Under the pieces are notes generated by a model. It ran no database searches, was not told the DNA's origin, and saw nothing but the letters and a program-made list of their open reading frames with translations. A stretch of 38,443 nt of DNA from a bacterium (lineage in GTDB: Bacteria > Joyebacterota > Joyebacteria > Joyebacterales > Joyebacteraceae): the NCBI GenBank assembly GCA_025782345.1, contig JALGZG010000348.1:1-38443 (forward strand), given 5' to 3'. Positions 37,480 through 38,443 of this stretch are shown here, piece by piece (within the stretch, counting starts at the first letter, position 1; every line of letters starts with the position of its first letter). Both the position numbers and the translations under genes were made by a program.

Positions 37480-38443
37480 CCCACGCCACGGCACGCGCGG
37501 CACGCACCGTCGAGATCGAGGGAGTGGGAGACGATGGGCTAAGGCAGACGCTGGATGCGAGCGGGCTGTCCTTCACGCTGGATGAGGCCAGGCGGATCGT
37601 CGAGCTCCTGGGCCGAGACCCCACGGTCGTAGAGGCCAACATCTTCAACACGATGTGGAGCGAGCACTGCTCCTACAAGAGCTCGCGCGAGGTCCTCAAG
37701 GAGTACCTTCCCACGGAGGCATCCAACGTGGTGCTCGGTCCCGGCGAGGATGCCGGGGTCGTGCGCTTCTGTGAGGTCGACGGGAAGAGCTACTGCATAA
37801 CCCTCGCGCACGAGAGCCACAATCACCCTTCTCAGGTCGTTCCTCGTTCCCAACGAGGGCGCCGCCACCGGCATCGGGGGCATCGTCCGCGATGTCTACT
37901 GCATGGGCGCCGACGTCATCGGCGTGCTCGACCCGCTCCGGTTCGGCGACCCCAACGGACGCCACGCGGAGCGAACGCGCGAGATAGTCCACGGCGTGGT
38001 CGAGGGCATCTGGCAGTACGGCAACGCACTGGGCGTCCCCAATCTGGGCGGCGACGTCTACTTCGACGAATCGTTCGACGAGAACTGCCTGGTCAACGTC
38101 GTGGCAGTGGGGCTCCTCGAAGAAGGCGACATGGTGCGGAGTCGGGCGCCGGCGGAGGCAGCGGACGTGCCCTACGACCTGGTGCTCGTCGGCAAGCCGA
38201 CCGACCCCTCCGGGTTCGGCGGCGCGACGTTCGCGTCTCGCGTCCTTGATGAGGAGAAGGCGCTGGACGACAAGTACGCCGTCCAGGTGCCTGACCCGTT
38301 CCTGAAGCGCATGCTGACCGTGGCAACAGAGGAGGTTATGAAGCTCCTCAATGCGCGCGGCGTGCCCATCGGTTACAAGGACCTTGGCGCGGGCGGCATC
38401 GCCTGCGTGACGTCCGAGCTGGGCGCGGCGGCGGGGCTCGGGG
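37476..38443 (+). pseudogene. purL: Phosphoribosylformylglycinamidine synthase PurL, 5' part (runs off the window), frameshifted by a 7-bp tandem duplication
   Basis: Frame A ...NIFNTMWSEHCSYKSSREVLKEYLP...HESHNHPSQVV; frame B PNEGAATGIGGIVRDVYCMGADVIGVLDPLRFGDPNGRH...LGAGGIACVTSELGAAAGLG. TCGTTCC is duplicated at 37837-37850; removing one copy restores the frame. Confidence 0.88.

Noticed and set aside
20976-37850. Programmed ribosomal frameshifting or translational bypassing as an explanation for the frame breaks
   Set aside because: Five of six sites lack conserved protein sequence that should be present, so changing frame or hopping would not restore the product; no slippery heptamer with a downstream structure was evident at the junctions.

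Overview
The window is gene-dense, high-GC bacterial DNA, and every supported gene is on the + strand. In order it contains: the 3' end of fusA; yebC; ruvC-ruvA-ruvB; queH-queA-tgt (queuosine); a phosphoglycerate mutase (apgM type); lnt; a type IV pilus / type II secretion-like operon (two tandem large PilX/DUF4900-like proteins, pilB, pilC, a major pilin, PilV- and PilW-like minor pilins, pilM-N-O, a PilP/GspC-like protein and a short secretin); trxB; tldD-tldE; a MoxR/DUF58/Bat operon (BatA to BatE); asd; ecfT; truA; talC; an HtrA-like protease; and the 5' part of purL. No rRNA, tRNA, CRISPR array, transposase or phage gene was recognised. I did not find a clearly new multi-gene system. The best leads are: (1) two sigma-54-type promoters, one upstream of the pilus operon and one upstream of the major pilin, plus a strong hairpin just after the pilin gene; (2) a canonical sigma-70 promoter before tgt that abuts a perfect 17-bp tandem repeat; (3) the tandem PilX/DUF4900-like paralogs; (4) six out-of-frame indels in five conserved genes (trxB, batA, talC, htrA twice, purL), all between about 21.1 and 37.9 kb and none recognised in the first 20 kb. 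The indels are either assembly damage or real gene decay, and they cause the supplied ORF track to report wrong-frame proteins there. Family assignments come from motif recognition without database searches.
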